Part shown: one piece after another, positions 9,676-18,512 of the stretch
Numbering within the stretch: the stretch's first letter is position 1
Layout: each line of letters opens with the position of its first letter
DNA from: Bacillota bacterium
Lineage (GTDB): Bacteria > Bacillota > Clostridia > Peptostreptococcales > Anaerovoracaceae
Length of the DNA: 42,644 nucleotides
Reading direction: 5' to 3'
Assembly (NCBI GenBank): GCA_017557505.1
Contig: JAFYYP010000044.1
Span: forward strand, 1 to 42,644
Program-made: the position numbers and the translations under genes
The notes under the pieces: model-generated
Databases searched by the model: none
Told to the model about the DNA's origin: nothing
The model's input: only the letters and a program-made list of their open reading frames with translations

Positions 9676-9714
9676 GAAAAAAATAACAACAAGGCGGGGC
9701 GATATGCCCCGCCG
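9676..9714 (-). terminator. Intrinsic terminator after rpsO
   Basis: A perfect 8-bp GC stem GGCGGGGC/GCCCCGCC (9693-9713, five-base loop) is followed on the minus strand by TTGTTGTTATTTTTTT. It starts about 11 bases after the rpsO stop codon. It should strongly reduce, but need not abolish, transcription into pnp. Confidence 0.9.
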
Positions 9715-9724
9715 TTCTCTCTGT

Positions 9725-9991
9725 TTACTTTCTTAAGCCCAGACGGGAAATGAGGCTTCTGTAGCGCTCGATATCCTTGTCTCTGAGGTAAGCAAGCAGA
9801 TTTCTTCTCTGACCGACCATCTTCAGCAGACCTCTTCTGGAGTGGAAGTCCTTGGGGTTCGCCTTCAGATGCTCGTTGAGCTCATTGATTCTGTAGGTGA
9901 GAACTGCGACCTGTACTTCGGGAGAACCGGTGTCTCCTTCGTGGGTGGCATATTCCTTGATGATGTTTTCTTTTACGTCCTTTGCGATCAT
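9725..9991 (-). CDS. rpsO: 30S ribosomal protein S15
   Basis: Primary 16S rRNA-binding protein of the small subunit platform. The 88 residues match bacterial S15 along their whole length, including [29 protein letters not shown] and RRNLLAYL. The start ATG is preceded by AAAAGGAG. The gene has its own promoter (10086-10115) and a leader of about 85 bases, and a terminator follows. S15 represses its own translation in several bacteria by binding its leader. A GC-rich region in this leader (about 10020-10045) could fold, but no known S15-binding motif was identified with confidence. Confidence 0.98.
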   Translation of the reverse strand: MIAKDVKENIIKEYATHEGDTGSPEVQVAVLTYRINELNEHLKANPKDFHSRRGLLKMVGQRRNLLAYLRDKDIERYRSLISRLGLRK

Positions 9992-10085
9992 TTTAAAAAA
10001 CTCCTTTTCTACATTCGCCCGGGGCTGAAGTCAACGCCGGAGCAGCAGATGCTTAAGCCTTGGGTACACAATAAACAGACGATAT

Positions 10086-10115
10086 ATATTAGCACAGCGG
10101 TTTGCCCGTTGTAAA
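10086..10115 (-). promoter_or_regulatory. Sigma-A promoter of rpsO
   Basis: On the minus strand, -35 TTTACA (10115-10110) and -10 TAATAT (10091-10086) are separated by 18 bases. It lies just after the stop codon of the small upstream gene and gives a leader of about 85 bases before rpsO. Confidence 0.8.
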
Positions 10116-10122
10116 GCACTTT

Positions 10123-10359
10123 TTAAGACAACTGGCCGCCTTCTTTGACGTCGACCTTCTTCTTCGCGCTGCGGTCCGAATCGACCTTGCTGTAGACCTT
10201 GGCGAGCGCCACGATCATCTGGCGCGCCATCTGTTCCGTCATGACGATGGTCTCGACCTCTTCCGTCTGCTTCGTCTCGCCGTTCGGGCGTGTCTGCAGG
10301 AAGGTCAGGAAGCATTCGTGACCCGTTGCATTGATCGTGAATCCATTGGCATATTTCAT
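10123..10359 (-). CDS. Small conserved-looking protein, DUF3467-like
   Basis: Unrecognised protein of 78 residues, supported by a strong ribosome binding site (AAGGAGG eight bases before the ATG) formed by the 3' end of ribF, three bases upstream. Its pattern resembles DUF3467 proteins: an N-terminal YANGF strand, then an acidic/aliphatic strand CFLTFLQTRP, then EEVETIVMTEQMARQMIVAL. This resemblance is from memory and tentative. The C-terminal tail is charged (SAKKKVDVKEGG). No membrane segment, signal peptide or catalytic motif is visible. It is the last gene of the rimP-ribF operon, and the rpsO promoter starts right after it. Confidence 0.7.
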   Translation of the reverse strand: MKYANGFTINATGHECFLTFLQTRPNGETKQTEEVETIVMTEQMARQMIVALAKVYSKVDSDRSAKKKVDVKEGGQLS

Positions 10360-10362
10360 TGT

Positions 10363-11298
10363 TTAATCCTCCTTATACGTCTCAAAGAAGTCCTTTGCCT
10401 GCAGACAGTTCTTATGGATCTCCTGCTGCAGATCTTCCAGATTGTCGAATTTACGCTCAGGACGCAGCATTTTGATGAATTCGATGCGCACGTCCTGTCC
10501 GTACAGATCGCCGGAGAAGTTGAAAATGTGCGTTTCCGCGTTCTTCGCGAATTCTCCGACCGTCGGTTTGTTGCCGACGTTCGTGATAGAATGATATTTC
10601 TTATGGTCAACGGTCGATAGTGTTATGTAAACACCGTTTCTCGGGAACGCTTCGGTCGAATCCAGACTCAGGTTGACCGTCGGAAAACCGATGCGGCGGC
10701 CCAGATGCCTGCCCTGTACGACTTTTCCGTCGATACAGTACAGCCTTCCGGTGTAATCCGTGTACTCGTCGAGCCTGCCTTCGTCGATGACCTGTCGGAT
10801 GAGCGTGCTGGAGACCGTATTGCCGTTGATGCAGATCTCGGGAACGACCGTAACGCTGTAACCGAGATCCTTGCCGAGCTGCTGCATCCTGTCTGCGTCC
10901 CCTTCCGCCTTATAGCCGAAGTGGTAGTTGAACCCGCAGACCGCATGTTTCGTGTGGAAGCGGTCGATCAGGATGTCTTCGACGAAAGCCCGCGCGCTTT
11001 TCGTGCGGATGAAATCGTCGAACACCGGGGAAAACAGGTTCTCCACCCCGAGCATCTCTAGCTGTTCGGCCTTTTCTTCGAACGTCATGATGTTCTTGAT
11101 CACGACGCGGCCGGCGATCTCGTTTACGGGATGGTTCGTGAACGTGAACACGGACGGCTGCAGCCCTTTTTCTTTGGCTGCCGCCACGCATTCGCGGATC
11201 AGCATCTGATGGCCTTTATGCACGCCGTCGAAGTTGCCGAGCGCGACCGCTGTTGCGGGCATGTTATGGATCTCTTGTAAGGATCTATAGATATTCAT
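10363..11298 (-). CDS. ribF: Bifunctional riboflavin kinase/FAD synthetase
   Basis: Converts riboflavin to FMN and FMN to FAD in the cytoplasm. The N-terminal FAD synthetase (nucleotidyltransferase) domain carries the signature LGNFDGVHKGH at about 20-30. The C-terminal riboflavin kinase domain (from about 180) includes GFPTVNLSLDS and SITNVGNKPTVG. The length of 311 residues is typical. It starts immediately after the truB stop codon and ends three bases before the next gene. No FMN riboswitch is present within the window; expression appears to come from the rimP operon promoter. Confidence 0.96.
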   Translation of the reverse strand: MNIYRSLQEIHNMPATAVALGNFDGVHKGHQMLIRECVAAAKEKGLQPSVFTFTNHPVNEIAGRVVIKNIMTFEEKAEQLEMLGVENLFSPVFDDFIRTKSARAFVEDILIDRFHTKHAVCGFNYHFGYKAEGDADRMQQLGKDLGYSVTVVPEICINGNTVSSTLIRQVIDEGRLDEYTDYTGRLYCIDGKVVQGRHLGRRIGFPTVNLSLDSTEAFPRNGVYITLSTVDHKKYHSITNVGNKPTVGEFAKNAETHIFNFSGDLYGQDVRIEFIKMLRPERKFDNLEDLQQEIHKNCLQAKDFFETYKED

Positions 11299-12165
11299 CT
11301 ACAAAACTTTAGCGATTTTACCGTCTCTTATAATCCCTAACAGCTTTTGATTATAATAAGCAGCTTGTATCTCTTTAGATATCTTTAAATTGTCTGTCCA
11401 CAGCGGATTGCCGTTCGTGAACAATTTTGCCTGTTCCGCGTTCAATTCCAGTTTCGGAAGGTGCGCCACGGCAGTTTCGGGCGGATCGAGCAGCGCTTCG
11501 ATCTGCTGCGTGGTCATTTGACGCAGATCTTCGAGCGGAACAGCTTTTTCGATCGTATATCCGCAGGTGGCTGTGCGTACGAGCGAACTCATGCAGGCGC
11601 CGCATCCGAGCATCTGTCCGAGGTCGTGGCAGATCGAGCGGACGTACGTGCCGCGCGAACAGACCGCTTCGAACGTGAACAGTTCTTCCGGGCCGTGCCA
11701 ATCCAAAAGGCGGATGCTGTAAACAGTGACCCGGCGGACCGGGATCTCCACATCTTTCCCCTCGCGGGCGTATTCGTACAGTTTTTTCCCGTTTACCTTG
11801 ATAGCCGAAAAAACGGGCGGTTTCTGCTCGATCTCCCCCTCGAAGCATCTCAGTGCCTTTTCGACGCTTTCCCGCGTCACAGAGGCGATTTCAGGGCTTC
11901 TCGGGCCTGCCGGAGTGCCCCATATATCCTGCGTGTCGGTCTGGAGGCCGAGCAGGCATCCGGCAACGTAGGTCTTCGGCGCTTCGTCCATGAATTCGAG
12001 CAGACGCGTCGCTTTGCCGATGCATAAAGGAAGAACGCCGGTCGCCTGCGGATCCAGCGTTCCGGTATGTCCGATCTTCTTTTCGCCTGTCAGCCGGCGC
12101 AGCACCGCGACGCAGTCGAAACTCGTGCAGCCTGCAGGCTTGTGCAGGTTCAGAATACCGTTCAT
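11299..12165 (-). CDS. truB: tRNA pseudouridine(55) synthase
   Basis: Makes pseudouridine 55 in the T-loop of tRNA. The protein is 288 residues if it starts at ATG 12163-12165. The nrnA stop codon overlaps this start as ATGA (4 bases), and a longer reading would lie entirely within nrnA. The N terminus MNGILNLHKPAGCTSFD and the catalytic motif GHTGTLDPQATGVLPLCIG (catalytic Asp38) are diagnostic. RGTYVRSICHDLG is also conserved. A short C-terminal extension after about residue 230 probably corresponds to a reduced PUA-like region. It is directly followed by ribF, the usual truB-ribF pair. Confidence 0.96.
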   Translation of the reverse strand: MNGILNLHKPAGCTSFDCVAVLRRLTGEKKIGHTGTLDPQATGVLPLCIGKATRLLEFMDEAPKTYVAGCLLGLQTDTQDIWGTPAGPRSPEIASVTRESVEKALRCFEGEIEQKPPVFSAIKVNGKKLYEYAREGKDVEIPVRRVTVYSIRLLDWHGPEELFTFEAVCSRGTYVRSICHDLGQMLGCGACMSSLVRTATCGYTIEKAVPLEDLRQMTTQQIEALLDPPETAVAHLPKLELNAEQAKLFTNGNPLWTDNLKISKEIQAAYYNQKLLGIIRDGKIAKVL

Positions 12166-13139
12166 TCCTGTTCTCCGCCCTGCTCCACTGCCTTTGCCAG
12201 GACAGGGATCAGCTGTTCGACGGCTTTTTCGATCGTCACGCCGCGCAGCGTGCAGCCGCTGGCTCGCAGATGTCCGCCGCCATCGAAAGTTCTGGCTACC
12301 TCGTTCACGTCCGCATAGGACTTCGAACGCAGAGAAACCTTCAGGCTGCCGTCCGCTTTCTCGCGGATAAATGCGGCCGCCTCTACGCCGGAAATGCTTC
12401 GGATGCGGTCGATGCACATCTCGGAATGCTCCATCCTTGCGCCGTACGCCTTCAGATCCTCCTGCGTGCACCAGGAAAGCGCGGCTTTCCCTTCAGCAAA
12501 GAGGACCGCGCGTTCCACAGCCAGCGCTTCCAGTTTCAGCTGCGCCAGCGGATAGCTGTCCCAGACCTGATTGCTGAGCTTCACATGGTCGATGCCATAT
12601 GCATACAGCATTGCAGCGTCCAGATACGCCTGCGGCGTCGTATTGCCGTAGCGGAACGAACCCGTATCCGTGTCGATCGCGACGTAGATCGCCTCCGCGA
12701 CCTGCTTATCGATCGGCGCATTCATTTCCTGCAGCAATTCGAAGATCAGGGAACCTGCTGCCGGCGCTTCGGGATCGATCACGCTTTCCTGCGCGAACGG
12801 ACCGGTCTTCATATGATGGTCGATGCAGAGCGTCTTTTCCGCCGCGTGAAAATACAGCGTGCGGTGCTCGATGCGGCTGTCGTCGCCGCAATCCACGGCG
12901 ATGCTGACGTCAGCCTTCCAGGGCGCTTCGGTCACGAAATAACCGCCCTCGTTCAAGAAACTCAGGTATTCCGGGCATTCGTCCTCCAGCAGCACGAAGC
13001 ATTCTTTGCCCATCAGGCGAAGACTCCTGCATAACGCGCACGAAGACCCTGCGGCATCTCCGTCCATATTCGCATGGGTGAAGATGAGGATCTTCTGTGC
13101 CTGTTCTATCGTTTTGATGATTGGATCCCAGTCGTGCAT
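12162..13139 (-). CDS. nrnA: DHH-family phosphoesterase (nanoRNase/pAp phosphatase)
   Basis: Predicted NrnA, which degrades very short oligoribonucleotides and dephosphorylates 3'-phosphoadenosine 5'-phosphate. The 325 residues have DHH-domain metal motifs HANMDGDAAGS (Asp26, Asp28), AVDCGDDSR (Asp83) and CIDHHMKTG (Asp107, His108-109). The C-terminal DHHA1 RNA-binding motif is FDGGGHLRASG. In the usual clostridial order it lies between rbfA and truB. It overlaps rbfA by 1 base and truB by 4. NrnA-type enzymes can also clear pGpG, a breakdown product of c-di-GMP; the c-di-GMP protein encoded upstream makes that worth noting, but no link is shown. Confidence 0.93.
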   Translation of the reverse strand: MHDWDPIIKTIEQAQKILIFTHANMDGDAAGSSCALCRSLRLMGKECFVLLEDECPEYLSFLNEGGYFVTEAPWKADVSIAVDCGDDSRIEHRTLYFHAAEKTLCIDHHMKTGPFAQESVIDPEAPAAGSLIFELLQEMNAPIDKQVAEAIYVAIDTDTGSFRYGNTTPQAYLDAAMLYAYGIDHVKLSNQVWDSYPLAQLKLEALAVERAVLFAEGKAALSWCTQEDLKAYGARMEHSEMCIDRIRSISGVEAAAFIREKADGSLKVSLRSKSYADVNEVARTFDGGGHLRASGCTLRGVTIEKAVEQLIPVLAKAVEQGGEQE

Positions 13140-13585
13140 CAGTCGTCGAAATACTCCTCGTCCTGCAGGGATTCGTCTTCTTCTTTCGGCAGACCGTAAT
13201 CGTAGTCGTCTGCCGGGATCTCGATCTTGTCGAGGATCGCGTCCATTTTCGCGCCGTATTCCAGGCTCTCATCGTACTTGAAGATGAGTTCGGGAACGTG
13301 GCGCGCCTTGAGATTCTTGCCGATCTCAGTGCGGATGTGACCCTTGCTGCGCTCGAACGCAGCGAGGATATCCTTCTTGCCCTGCGCGTCCAGCGACGGA
13401 CCGCCGAACGACAGCGCCGTCACGTAGATCGTGGCGTAGCTGCCGTCGGTCGTAACGTCGACCGCGTTCACGCTGATCATGGCGCCGGAAAAACCGGGGT
13501 CCTTCAACGCGCCGCGCATGAGCATGTCACTGAGGATCTTGCGCATCTCTTCTCCCATTCTCTGGGGTCTGTGAGACTTGCCCAT
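13139..13585 (-). CDS. rbfA: Ribosome-binding factor A
   Basis: Small KH-fold protein needed for late maturation of the 30S subunit and 16S rRNA 5' processing. The 148 residues show the conserved N terminus RPQRMGEEMRKILSDML, the motif ATIYVT and the C-terminal ARHVPELIFKYDESLEYG. An acidic tail of about 25 residues (rich in Asp, Glu and Tyr) extends beyond the usual end. Start and stop overlap the neighbours by one base each (TAATG with infB, TGATG with nrnA), pointing to translational coupling in the rimP-nusA-infB operon. Confidence 0.95.
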   Translation of the reverse strand: MGKSHRPQRMGEEMRKILSDMLMRGALKDPGFSGAMISVNAVDVTTDGSYATIYVTALSFGGPSLDAQGKKDILAAFERSKGHIRTEIGKNLKARHVPELIFKYDESLEYGAKMDAILDKIEIPADDYDYGLPKEEDESLQDEEYFDD

Positions 13586-16440
13586 TATCTTTCAACCTCT
13601 TGCATCGTGAAGGCTTCGATGACGTCGCCTTCCTTGATGTCGTTGTACTTCTCGATGCCGATACCGCATTCGAAACCGCTCTGGACTTCCTTCGCATCGT
13701 CCTTGAAGCGCTTCAGCGAGGAGATGACGCCTTCGTGGATCACGATGCCGTCACGCAGCAGGCGGACCTGCGCGTTGCGGGTCACCTTGCCTTCCATGAC
13801 GTAAGCGCCGGCGACCGTGCCTACGCCGGGCACCTTGAAGGTGTTGCGGACTTCGACCTTGCCCAGGATGACCTCCTTGAACACGGGATCGAGCATGCCC
13901 TTCATGGCCGCTTCGATATCGTCGATGATCTCGTAGATGATGCGGTACGTACGGATCTCCACGCCGTCGCGGTCGGCCATGGCCTGGACCGCGGAGCTCG
14001 GACGCACGTTGAAGCCGATGATGACGGCGTCGGACGTGCTGGCCAGCATGACGTCGGATTCGGTGACGGTACCGACGCCCGTGTGGATGATCTTGACGCG
14101 TACGTTCTCGTTATGCAGCTTTTCCAGGGACGCTTCCAGCGCGCCGACGGAACCCTGCACGTCCGCCTTGATGATGAGGTTGAGGTCGCGGACCTCGCCC
14201 TCCTGCAGCGTGGCGAACAGCTGTTCCAGAGAAGTGCTGGAATTCTTGGCCAGCGTCTCTTCTCTGAGCTTTTCCTTGCGGCGGGCTGCGATGTCTCTGG
14301 CGATGCGCTCTTCGCGGACCGCGTAGAATTCGTCGCCTGCTTCGGGTACTTCCGTCAGACCTGTGATCTCGACGGCTCTGGACGGGCCTGCCTTGCGGAT
14401 CTGATTGCCCTTCCAGTCGTTCATGACGCGCACGCGGCCGGAAGCCGTACCGACGACGAGCGCCTGGCCCGCCTGCAGCGTGCCGTTCGTGACGAGCAGC
14501 GTCGCGACAGGGCCTCTGGCCTTGTCCAGTCTCGCTTCGATGACCGTACCCATAGCCAGCCTGTCCGGATTGGCGCGCAGTTCGAGCATTTCCGCCTGCA
14601 GCAGGATCATCTCCAGAAGCTGCGTGATGCCTTCGCCGGTCTTGGCGGAGACGGGCACGCTGATGGTGCTGCCGCCCCAGTCTTCGACCAGGAGGTTGTT
14701 GTCGGCCAGTTCCTTCTTGACTCTGTCCGGATTGGCGCCGGGCTTGTCCATCTTGTTGATTGCAACGATGATGGGAACGCCCGCAGCCTTCGCGTGGCTG
14801 ATGGATTCGATAGTCTGCGGCATGACACCGTCATCCGCTGCGACGACCAGGACGGCGATATCCGTGACGTGGGCGCCTCTGGCGCGCATCGCGGTGAACG
14901 CCTCGTGACCCGGGGTATCCAGGAACACGATCTTCTGACCGTTGATCTCGATCTCAGACGCGCCGATGTGCTGCGTGATGCCGCCGGCTTCGCCTGCGGT
15001 GACGTTCGTGTTGCGGATGGCGTCCAGCAGGGACGTCTTGCCGTGGTCGACGTGGCCCATGACGGTGATGATGGGCGGACGGGGCTTGAGTTCGGATTCC
15101 GCATCGTCGTGCAGGTCCAGACCCTCTTCTTCCACGATCTCTTCCGCCTTATTGATGACGACGGTCTTGCCCAGCTCCATACCGAGCAGTACGGCCGTCT
15201 CTTCGTCCAGGTTCTGGTTGATGTTCGCCATGATGCCCATCTTCATGAGGGCCATGATGGCGTCGGACATGGAGACTTCGAGCTGTTCGCAGAAGCCGCC
15301 GACCGTGATGGGCACGTCGATGATGACGCCGCCGGTCGCCTGGGCTTCGATCTCAGCCGCGGTCTCCTGGACCTCTTCGACCTTCTCCTTATATTTAGAG
15401 TGCTTCTTCTTCGCGGATTTCGTCAGATCGGTGAGCTGCTCCTCGAAGCGGTCGCGCGTGTCCTTGTCCTTCTTTCTGCGGCGGGTATCTCCGCCGGCAG
15501 GCGCCGTATAAGCGACGACCTTTTCGCGGCCGCCCTCGTTCGTCTTCTTTCCGCCGAAATCTTTCTTGCGCGGAGATGTGCCGGCAGCTGCGTTGCCGCC
15601 CTGCTTGCCCTTGTATTCCTTGGGCTTGCGGTCGGCCGGTTTGCCGTCTTTCTTCGCGTCGCCCTTCTTAGGCTGGACGGGCTTCTTTTCCGCCTTGGGA
15701 GCTGGTTTGGGCTCGTCCGCCGCTCTGCGGATGATCTTGACCCCGATATTGGGCACGTAATCCACAGGTTCGGGCTTGGGCTCTTCGATTTTAGGCTCTT
15801 CCTTGACAGGTTCCGCAGGCTTGGGCTCTTCTGCCTTCGGCTCTGCGGCAGGTTCGACCGCGGGAGCTTCTTCCTTCGGAGCAGCTTCCGTCTTTTTCTT
15901 CGTCGTCCGTTTCGCGGGCTTCTTTTCTTCCTTCGGCTCTTCCGGCTTCTCTTCTTTCGGTTCCGCCTTCTTGACGATCTTGACGCCGATCGGAGGATCG
16001 ACGTACATCTCGGGTTCCTTCACTTCGGGGACAGCCGGAGCAGCTTCCACAGCGAGAGCCGGCGTTTCCGCGACGGGTGCCTTCACTTCAGGTGCGGGTT
16101 CCGCCTTGGGTTCTTCCTTCTTTTCCAGCGTCTGAGGAACGTCCGCCTTCTTCTGCGGCACCGCATTCTTGGGCATGGGCTTTCCGAACGGGAAAGGCTT
16201 CGCCGCAGCCGTCTGCGCCTTGGGAACGGGCTTGCCGATGGGCGGGGTCATGGGGCGCGGTGTTTCCGCTGCCGCCTTGGCTGCGCTTTGCGCTCTCGCG
16301 GCAGGCTTTGCCTTTCTCGCCTGCTGTGCTTCTATGATCGCTTTATCGACGGCGCGGATCTGGACTTTCGGGCCTTCGCCTGCCGTATTTGTAGACTTTT
16401 TCGTCTGTGCTTTTACAACTTTGGTTTCCGTATCGGCCAT
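13585..16440 (-). CDS. infB: Translation initiation factor IF-2
   Basis: GTPase that brings initiator tRNA to the 30S subunit. The 951-residue protein has a long low-complexity N-terminal half (1-370) rich in Lys, Glu, Ala and Pro. The conserved IF-2 N domain (about 375-430), G domain and C-terminal beta-barrel domains follow. G-domain motifs are GHVDHGKTS (462-470), DTPGHEAF (508-515) and NKMD (562-565). The N-terminal part has two similar blocks, IGVKIVKKA (151-159) and IGVKIIRRA (232-240), each preceded by a Tyr-Val and Pro stretch. The start ATG follows GGAGG. rnpM ends 16 bases upstream; the ylxQ (L7Ae-like) gene often found here is absent. Confidence 0.98.
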   Translation of the reverse strand: MADTETKVVKAQTKKSTNTAGEGPKVQIRAVDKAIIEAQQARKAKPAARAQSAAKAAAETPRPMTPPIGKPVPKAQTAAAKPFPFGKPMPKNAVPQKKADVPQTLEKKEEPKAEPAPEVKAPVAETPALAVEAAPAVPEVKEPEMYVDPPIGVKIVKKAEPKEEKPEEPKEEKKPAKRTTKKKTEAAPKEEAPAVEPAAEPKAEEPKPAEPVKEEPKIEEPKPEPVDYVPNIGVKIIRRAADEPKPAPKAEKKPVQPKKGDAKKDGKPADRKPKEYKGKQGGNAAAGTSPRKKDFGGKKTNEGGREKVVAYTAPAGGDTRRRKKDKDTRDRFEEQLTDLTKSAKKKHSKYKEKVEEVQETAAEIEAQATGGVIIDVPITVGGFCEQLEVSMSDAIMALMKMGIMANINQNLDEETAVLLGMELGKTVVINKAEEIVEEEGLDLHDDAESELKPRPPIITVMGHVDHGKTSLLDAIRNTNVTAGEAGGITQHIGASEIEINGQKIVFLDTPGHEAFTAMRARGAHVTDIAVLVVAADDGVMPQTIESISHAKAAGVPIIVAINKMDKPGANPDRVKKELADNNLLVEDWGGSTISVPVSAKTGEGITQLLEMILLQAEMLELRANPDRLAMGTVIEARLDKARGPVATLLVTNGTLQAGQALVVGTASGRVRVMNDWKGNQIRKAGPSRAVEITGLTEVPEAGDEFYAVREERIARDIAARRKEKLREETLAKNSSTSLEQLFATLQEGEVRDLNLIIKADVQGSVGALEASLEKLHNENVRVKIIHTGVGTVTESDVMLASTSDAVIIGFNVRPSSAVQAMADRDGVEIRTYRIIYEIIDDIEAAMKGMLDPVFKEVILGKVEVRNTFKVPGVGTVAGAYVMEGKVTRNAQVRLLRDGIVIHEGVISSLKRFKDDAKEVQSGFECGIGIEKYNDIKEGDVIEAFTMQEVER

Positions 16441-16456
16441 TCAAATACCTCCGTGC

Positions 16457-16726
16457 TTATCTGCATAATTGAGCAATCTGCTCTGCGAGCGCTTCCGCCT
16501 GCTGCTTCGTCACTTCCGTTTTCAGGTTTCTTCCGAAAGCGTTCTTCTTGACGGTCAGCTTCGCGCACTCGCTGTTCCTGCAAAGGTAAGCTCCTCTGCC
16601 GGGCATCTTGCCGCTTTGGTCTATGTGCAGCCCGTCCGGTCCTGCGACGATGCGGAGCAGCTCCTGTTTCGGCTTGCTCGTCATGCATCCGATGCAGCGC
16701 CTTTCGGGCACTTTCTTCTCGCTCAT
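16457..16726 (-). CDS. rnpM: RNase P modulator RnpM (YlxR, DUF448)
   Basis: YlxR family protein of 89 residues. In B. subtilis this protein has been reported to bind RNase P RNA and modulate its activity; older work suggested roles in transcription. The conserved N-terminal ERRCIGCMTSK and the signature GKMPGRGAYLCR are present, followed by a Lys-rich KKNAFGR motif. It lies between nusA (10 bases upstream) and infB, as in most Bacillota. The RNase P RNA gene is also in this window, about 16 kb away, although that closeness may mean nothing. Confidence 0.93.
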   Translation of the reverse strand: MSEKKVPERRCIGCMTSKPKQELLRIVAGPDGLHIDQSGKMPGRGAYLCRNSECAKLTVKKNAFGRNLKTEVTKQQAEALAEQIAQLCR

Positions 16727-16736
16727 TGTCAGGCCT

Positions 16737-18002
16737 CTACGCTTCCATCGCAGCGGTGATCGCTTCGATCATGGCTGCGTTCGTTGCCTTTTCGTCCAGT
16801 TCGATGCCGTGTTCCTGCGCGAATTCGATCAGTTCCGCCTTCTTAAATCTCTTCAGGTTGGGCAGTTCAGCCGTTTCGACTGCAGGTTCTTCCGCTGCAG
16901 CCTCTTCGACAGGTTCTTCTGCAGGAACTTCCGGTTCTTCGGCAGCTCTGGCCATCGCTTCGAGCGTCGGCTGATACTGGGTGTGGCTCTTGATGTCGAT
17001 CTTCCAGCCGCACAGCTTTGCTGCCAGTCTTACGTTCTGGCCTTCCTTGCCGATCGCAAGGGACAGCTGGTAATCAGGTACCACGACCGTTGCGGATTTG
17101 CCTTCTTCGTCGATCAGCACCATCTCGACCTTCGCGGGAGACAGAGCGCTCGAAATGAGCTTGCCCGGTTCGTCGCTCCAGTTGATGATATCGATCTTCT
17201 CGCCGGCGAGTTCGTCGACGACCGCCTGCACGCGGGACCCTCTGGTACCGACGCAGGATCCGACGGGGTCGACGTTCTCATCGTACGTGCACACGGCGAT
17301 CTTCGTGCGGGAACCCGCTTCTCTCGCGATGCTCTTGATCTCGACGACTCCTTCCTGGATCTCGGGAACTTCGAGTTCGAACAGTCTCTTGACAAGTCCG
17401 GGGTGCGTGCGGGACAGGAACACCTGGGGCCCCTTCGTGGTCTTTTTCACGTCCATGACGTAGACCTTGATGCGTTCGTTGACGCGGTATCTCTCGCCGG
17501 GGATCTGTTCGTTGAACGACAAAATGCCTTCGGCTCTGCCCATGCTGACGAACACAGTCTCGCCGGAGATGCGCTGTACGATGCCGGTGACCACTTCAGA
17601 CTGGCGGGAGATATAATCGTCGTAGATCATGCCTCTCTCGGTCTCACGGATGCGCTGTACGACGACCTGCTTGGCAGTCTGCGCCGCGATGCGGCCGAAA
17701 TCTTTCGGAGTCACCTGATATTCGATGACGTCGCCCAGTTCGTAAGCGGGGTCGATCTCCTGCGCTTCTTCCAGGCTGGCCTGGGAAAAGGGATCTTCGA
17801 CTTCCTCGACGATGTCGCGTCTCATGAAGACGTCGATGTCGCCCGTTTCGCGGTCGATGTTGACTCTCACGTTTTGGGACGTGCCGTAATTCTTCTTATA
17901 TGCCGAAACCAGCGCGCTCTCGATGGCGTCGATCAGGACATCCTTGGAGATGCCCTTTTCTCTTTCCAGAGCCTCGATGGCTTCGATGAATTCCATGTTC
18001 AT
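16737..18002 (-). CDS. nusA: Transcription termination/antitermination factor NusA
   Basis: RNA polymerase-binding factor that promotes pausing and intrinsic termination. The 421 residues contain the N-terminal polymerase-binding domain (1-125), S1 domain (about 135-199), KH1 (DPVGSCVGTRGSR, 245-257) and KH2 (SLAIGKEGQNVRLAAKL, 314-330). After KH2 there is an acidic Ala/Glu/Pro linker (352-379) and a C-terminal module (380-421, RFKKAELIEFAQEHGIEL) that looks like a SAP/HeH nucleic-acid-binding helix-extension-helix. Most Bacillota NusA proteins stop soon after KH2. A GGAGG lies 12 bases before the chosen ATG, slightly far; an ATG two codons later is possible. Confidence 0.97.
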   Translation of the reverse strand: MNMEFIEAIEALEREKGISKDVLIDAIESALVSAYKKNYGTSQNVRVNIDRETGDIDVFMRRDIVEEVEDPFSQASLEEAQEIDPAYELGDVIEYQVTPKDFGRIAAQTAKQVVVQRIRETERGMIYDDYISRQSEVVTGIVQRISGETVFVSMGRAEGILSFNEQIPGERYRVNERIKVYVMDVKKTTKGPQVFLSRTHPGLVKRLFELEVPEIQEGVVEIKSIAREAGSRTKIAVCTYDENVDPVGSCVGTRGSRVQAVVDELAGEKIDIINWSDEPGKLISSALSPAKVEMVLIDEEGKSATVVVPDYQLSLAIGKEGQNVRLAAKLCGWKIDIKSHTQYQPTLEAMARAAEEPEVPAEEPVEEAAAEEPAVETAELPNLKRFKKAELIEFAQEHGIELDEKATNAAMIEAITAAMEA

Positions 18003-18019
18003 GCTTTTCTGTGTCCTCC

Positions 18020-18499
18020 TTAGAATACAACTGCCAGATTTATCTTAGCTGCGTCGTTTTGCTGCAGCGTGATTGCCTTTCCCTTCGCGTCTTCGATGGT
18101 GACGGCGCCGTTGTCATAGCCGGTCAGTGTTCCGGTATAGAACTTGCTGCCGTCCAGCGCTTTATACAGCTTGATCTCGATCAGGCTGCCTATGAACCGC
18201 CGGAAATCCTTTTCCGTGATCAGTGGCCGGTCCATGCCCGGTGAAGATACTTCCAGATAGTAATTCTGCTTGATGGGGTCCGCTTCGTCGAGCTTTGCGC
18301 TCAGATAGCGGCTGATCGCCTCGCAGTCGTCCGTGCCCATGATGCCGTACCCTTCGCCTTCCACTTTATCGACGTAGACGCGGAGGTACCAATCGGCGCC
18401 TTCCTTGACGAATTCGGTCCTGCTGAGCTCGTAATCTGCGGTTTTTTCGTACTCCTGCATCCAGGACGCGATCAGTTCTTCGATCTTCTTACCAGCCAA
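18020..18499 (-). CDS. rimP: Ribosome maturation factor RimP
   Basis: Needed for 30S subunit maturation. The 159 residues contain the conserved DWYLRVYVDK strand, GTDDCEAISRYLSAKLDEADPI (typical of the N-terminal domain), YYLEVSSPGMDRPL and a C-terminal Sm-like barrel with FTGTLTGY-like sequence (FYTGTLTGYDNGAVTIE). The start is a TTG (18497-18499) with AGGAG six bases upstream, followed by Ala-Gly-Lys. It is the first gene of the rimP-nusA-rnpM-infB operon, about 60 bases downstream of a good promoter, with a hairpin in its leader. Confidence 0.94.
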   Translation of the reverse strand: MAGKKIEELIASWMQEYEKTADYELSRTEFVKEGADWYLRVYVDKVEGEGYGIMGTDDCEAISRYLSAKLDEADPIKQNYYLEVSSPGMDRPLITEKDFRRFIGSLIEIKLYKALDGSKFYTGTLTGYDNGAVTIEDAKGKAITLQQNDAAKINLAVVF

Positions 18500-18512
18500 T
18501 TGCGTCTCCTCT

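Noticed and set aside
9992-10078. S15 autoregulatory structure in the rpsO leader
   Set aside because: The leader is long enough and partly GC-rich, but I could not draw a convincing match to any known S15-binding leader, so it is only mentioned under rpsO.
12166-12471. N-terminal extension of TruB
   Set aside because: It lies entirely within nrnA in another frame; the ATGA overlap start gives the canonical TruB N terminus.
13600-16551. 983-codon plus-strand open frame opposite infB
   Set aside because: It mirrors the biased codon use of infB (GAA/GCC/AAG on the other strand). The composition (Asp/Leu/Arg/Phe-rich, low complexity) is not that of a real protein, and infB itself is beyond doubt.
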